From NCBI GenBank assembly GCA_020634975.1, contig JACKAQ010000001.1, positions 310,001 to 374,000 of the forward strand: a DNA stretch of 64,000 nucleotides. Direction: 5' to 3'. The stretch is from JACKAQ01 sp020634975 [NCBI: Calditrichia bacterium]. GTDB lineage: Bacteria > Calditrichota > Calditrichia > RBG-13-44-9. Positions 61,486 to 64,000 of the stretch are shown one piece after another; position 1 is the stretch's first letter, and each line of letters starts with the position of its first letter. The notes below the pieces were generated by a model, which was not told where the DNA came from, searched no databases, and was given only the letters and a program-made list of their open reading frames with translations. Position numbers and translations under genes: made by a program.

Positions 61486-63648
61486 ATGACGAAAAAACCA
61501 TCGCAAAACAAAGATGCAAAAAACCCATTTGAAAAACGAATTGTTGAATTTTTAAAGAAAAAACGCGGAAAAAATTTTTTACGGAAAGAGCTTTCAAAAG
61601 CTCTCGGCGTTCACAAAGGTGAATATCATCTGTTTCAGGATGCACTGAACACCCTCTCCAAACGCAAAAAAATTGCCCGACTAAAAGGCGGCGCATTTGC
61701 CAGCCTCTCATCCCTCCAAAAAATTCAGGGCGAAATGCAGCTCACCCGCAAAGGTTTCGGTTTTGTAACCGACGAGCGCACCGGTGATGATGTGTTTATC
61801 GGCGCCCAAAACCTCAACACGGCGCTCAACGGCGACGTTGTGGAAGTTCAGCTTTTTGGCGTTTCGCGCGGCAAAAGCAAAGAGGGTCAGGTGCTGAACA
61901 TTGTCAGCCGAAAACATATTCGCTTCGTGGGAACGTATCACAAAAGCGAATATTACGGATTTATGGTGCCGGATAACCCCAAAGTGTACCGCGATTTTTT
62001 CATCCCGGAAAAGAAGGCATTGGATGCCAAAAACGGGCAAAAAATTGTGGTAGAACTGGAAAAATGGGAAACCAACATGCTGAATCCGGAAGGCCGGGTG
62101 GTGCAGATTTTGGGCTTCCCGGATGATCCGGGTGTGGATGTTACATCCATCGTTATCAGTCACGGGCTGGACACCGAATTTGAGAAATCGCTGGAACACA
62201 ACGTTAACCAGATGCAGCTGGAAATTACGGAGGAAGAACTTTCCCGCCGGCTGGATCTGCGGGATAAACAAATATTTACGATCGATCCACCCGATGCAAA
62301 AGATTTTGACGACGCCATTTCGCTGGAAGAACTTGAGAATGGCAATGTGCAGCTTGGCGTGCACATCGCAGATGTGAGCCACTTTGTTACAGCAGATGAC
62401 GAGTTGGACAAAGAAGCCATGTTGCGGGGCACCAGCGTGTATCTGGTGGACCGGGTGATCCCGATGTTGCCGGAACACCTCTCCAACGAGTTGTGCAGCC
62501 TGCAGCCGGAATCCGATCGCCTCACCTACAGCTGTATCATGGAAATTTCCTCAGCCGGCGAAGTGGTGGATTATAAAATTGTCGAAACCATTATCCACAG
62601 CAAACGGCGATTCACTTATCAGGAAGTGCAGGATATTATCGATAATCCGGATGCTACCGATAATTACGCACCGGTAATTCGCAAAATGCACAAACTCAGC
62701 CGCCAACTCCGCGACAAACGATTCGATCACGGCAGCATCGATTTTACGACGCCGGAAGTCAAATTTATTCTGGACGACAAAGGTTTCCCGATCGACATCG
62801 TTCCCGTCCGGCAAATGCACAGCAACGAATTGGTTGAAGAATTTATGCTCATCGCCAACCAGACCGTTGCCAAACACATCCACAATATTGCCTCCGGCAA
62901 AAAAAATTACCCGTTTATTTATCGGGTTCACGAAAAACCGGATTCCGAAAAACTGCACAAATTCCAGAGTTTTTTAAATGCGCTGGGCTACAAAGTGCGG
63001 CTGAATTTTAACATCTCCCCCAAAGAATTTCAGCAAACGCTAAAAAGCGTATCCGAAGGCAAAGATGAAGTGATCATCAAAGAAGTGGCGCTGCGAACGA
63101 TGATGAAAGCCCAATATTCGCCGAATAACGCGGGACACTTTGGACTGGCGTTCCAATATTATTCACATTTTACATCGCCCATTCGCCGCTATCCCGATCT
63201 GATTGCCCATCGATTGTTGAAACTTTACAACGAAAGCGCACCAACGTTCAAACAAGTTCGCGAGTTCAACAAACAACTGAAAGAGATTTGCCAGATTTCC
63301 TCCACACAGGAGCGAAAAGCGTTGGAAGCTGAACGCGAAAGCATCCGGTTGAAGCAGGTGGAATGGCTGTCCAAACATGCGGATCAGGAATACGACGGCT
63401 TGATTTCCGGCGTAACCTCGTTCGGAATTTTTGTGGAAACCATCCCGTATTTGATCGAAGGGTTGATTCGCATCGAAAATCTGGCGGATGACTACTATAT
63501 TTTTGATGAAAAAACCTATTCGATGACCGGCAAAGATACCGGCAGGGAGCTGCGGCTCGGCGATGCTGTCCGGGTACGGGTTGCCAATATCAACCGGGAA
63601 CGCAACGAGGTAGATTTTGCATTTGTGGAAGATACGCCCAAATCCTAA
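61486..63648 (+). CDS. rnr: Ribonuclease R
   Basis: 720 residues from ATG 61486 (AGAAG before it). N-terminal helix-turn-helix-like region (residues ~10-60), cold-shock domains (GFGFVTDERTGDDVFIG), RNB catalytic domain with IDPPDAKDFDDAIS (four acidic Mg2+ ligands), RYPDLIAHRLL, and a C-terminal S1 domain (YDGLISGVTSFGIFVE). A 3'-5' exoribonuclease that degrades structured RNA. Terminator follows 20 bases after the stop. Confidence 0.97.
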   Translation: MTKKPSQNKDAKNPFEKRIVEFLKKKRGKNFLRKELSKALGVHKGEYHLFQDALNTLSKRKKIARLKGGAFASLSSLQKIQGEMQLTRKGFGFVTDERTGDDVFIGAQNLNTALNGDVVEVQLFGVSRGKSKEGQVLNIVSRKHIRFVGTYHKSEYYGFMVPDNPKVYRDFFIPEKKALDAKNGQKIVVELEKWETNMLNPEGRVVQILGFPDDPGVDVTSIVISHGLDTEFEKSLEHNVNQMQLEITEEELSRRLDLRDKQIFTIDPPDAKDFDDAISLEELENGNVQLGVHIADVSHFVTADDELDKEAMLRGTSVYLVDRVIPMLPEHLSNELCSLQPESDRLTYSCIMEISSAGEVVDYKIVETIIHSKRRFTYQEVQDIIDNPDATDNYAPVIRKMHKLSRQLRDKRFDHGSIDFTTPEVKFILDDKGFPIDIVPVRQMHSNELVEEFMLIANQTVAKHIHNIASGKKNYPFIYRVHEKPDSEKLHKFQSFLNALGYKVRLNFNISPKEFQQTLKSVSEGKDEVIIKEVALRTMMKAQYSPNNAGHFGLAFQYYSHFTSPIRRYPDLIAHRLLKLYNESAPTFKQVREFNKQLKEICQISSTQERKALEAERESIRLKQVEWLSKHADQEYDGLISGVTSFGIFVETIPYLIEGLIRIENLADDYYIFDEKTYSMTGKDTGRELRLGDAVRVRVANINRERNEVDFAFVEDTPKS

Positions 63649-64000
63649 AAAACTGATTTTTATCGACAAAGCCCGGTAACCGTTGGTGAGTTACCGGGCT
63701 TTTTTTATGATCAATTGTGCAACAGTTTGCCGTGGTATACCGCTGTTGTGTGTTCATTTGTAAACAGTATTTTGGGATTTTTTTAGAACAAAAGACACAA
63801 CATCTGCGTTTAAATCTTTCAATCTTTTGATCTTTGCAAACTTTCTAAATCGTTATTTTTTATGAGCATACGTGAAAATTGTTTTCGCAGAAACTGTTTC
63901 CGACAACGCCAGCCTGACAAAAGTGTGTGTTTGTAAAACAATTTTACAACTCTCCGGGTGTTTCATTCGCAAAATTGAATATTTTAGCAGTTTTATTTCG
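63649..64000. other. Intergenic tail of the window
   Basis: After the rnr terminator there are about 290 AT-rich bases with no credible ORF, tRNA or repeat. It probably contains the control region of a gene beyond the window. Confidence 0.6.
63669..63706 (+). terminator. Rho-independent terminator after rnr
   Basis: AAGCCCGGTAAC pairs with GTTACCGGGCTT around a 9-base loop, followed by a T-run of seven or more. Confidence 0.93.

Noticed and set aside
1-64000. tRNA, rRNA or riboswitch genes
   Set aside because: I looked through the intergenic stretches and saw no cloverleaf-like sequence, CCA end, rRNA segment or recognisable riboswitch core; a covariance-model scan would be decisive.

Overview
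The window looks like a chromosomal segment of a Gram-negative bacterium of the FCB group. A Calditrichota/KSB1-like lineage is my best guess, from protein style only. Two secreted proteins end in the type IX secretion (por) type A sorting domain with the 'NYPNPFNPST/ET' signature (first gene, and the esterase ending at 43988). Other outer-envelope features are an exported patatin/Omp85 protein, several lipoproteins, an ATP/ADP-translocase-like carrier fused to HEAT repeats, and type B ribosomal protein L31. Genes are densely packed with moderate GC. I see no tRNA, rRNA, CRISPR array, transposase or phage genes.

Layout. 1-6.4 kb: end of a T9SS adhesin-like protein, a small membrane protein, a BNR/sialidase-like secreted protein and the NTT-HEAT carrier. 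6.5-9.4 kb: ECF sigma factor, anti-sigma factor, YbjQ and a lipoprotein hydrolase. 9.4-14.8 kb: NagD-like HAD phosphatase, a large SF2 helicase with membrane helices, an M14 peptidase and a TrpF-like protein lacking the catalytic Cys. 14.9-28.6 kb: a same-strand, PspA-centred membrane-stress cluster. 28.6-34 kb: a reverse-strand sugar-nucleotide operon (rfbB, degenerate asparagine-synthetase homologue, UDP-glucose dehydrogenase-like, rfbC). 34-50 kb: mixed housekeeping and envelope genes (nudC, CrtA-like, PH-like membrane protein, lipoproteins, patatin, queF, LemA, T9SS esterase, histidine kinase, SBP lipoprotein, STAS, pentapeptide protein). 50-64 kb: a membrane protein with its winged-helix regulator, then uppS-folC, rho-rpmE2, prfA-prmC, an exported TPR-CHAT protein, a small helical protein and RNase R.

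The most interesting region is 14.9-28.6 kb. A PspF-like sigma-54 activator is followed by an excellent -24/-12 promoter and then by a degenerate GxxExxY-like protein, a PH-like membrane protein, PspA, an NfeD-like OB-fold protein with a strictly alternating acidic tract, two tiny membrane proteins and a flotillin. A second module continues with a 4-TM protein, DUF4178, a lipoprotein, DUF350, a membrane-fused spermidine-synthase homologue, a TrkA-N potassium channel, a J-domain protein whose N-terminus mimics the PspA amphipathic helix, a YbjN-like protein and a second PspA. Parts recall E. coli pspF/pspA, yqiJK and yjfIJKL. The combination in one locus with a J-domain adaptor, ion channel and aminopropyltransferase suggests an integrated membrane-integrity response. 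A four-helix-bundle (S23) gene bracketed by inverted heptamer repeats appears to have been inserted into it.

Short tandem repeats, mostly of 7 bases, recur at gene borders throughout and in two cases form part of the neighbouring gene's start or N-terminus.
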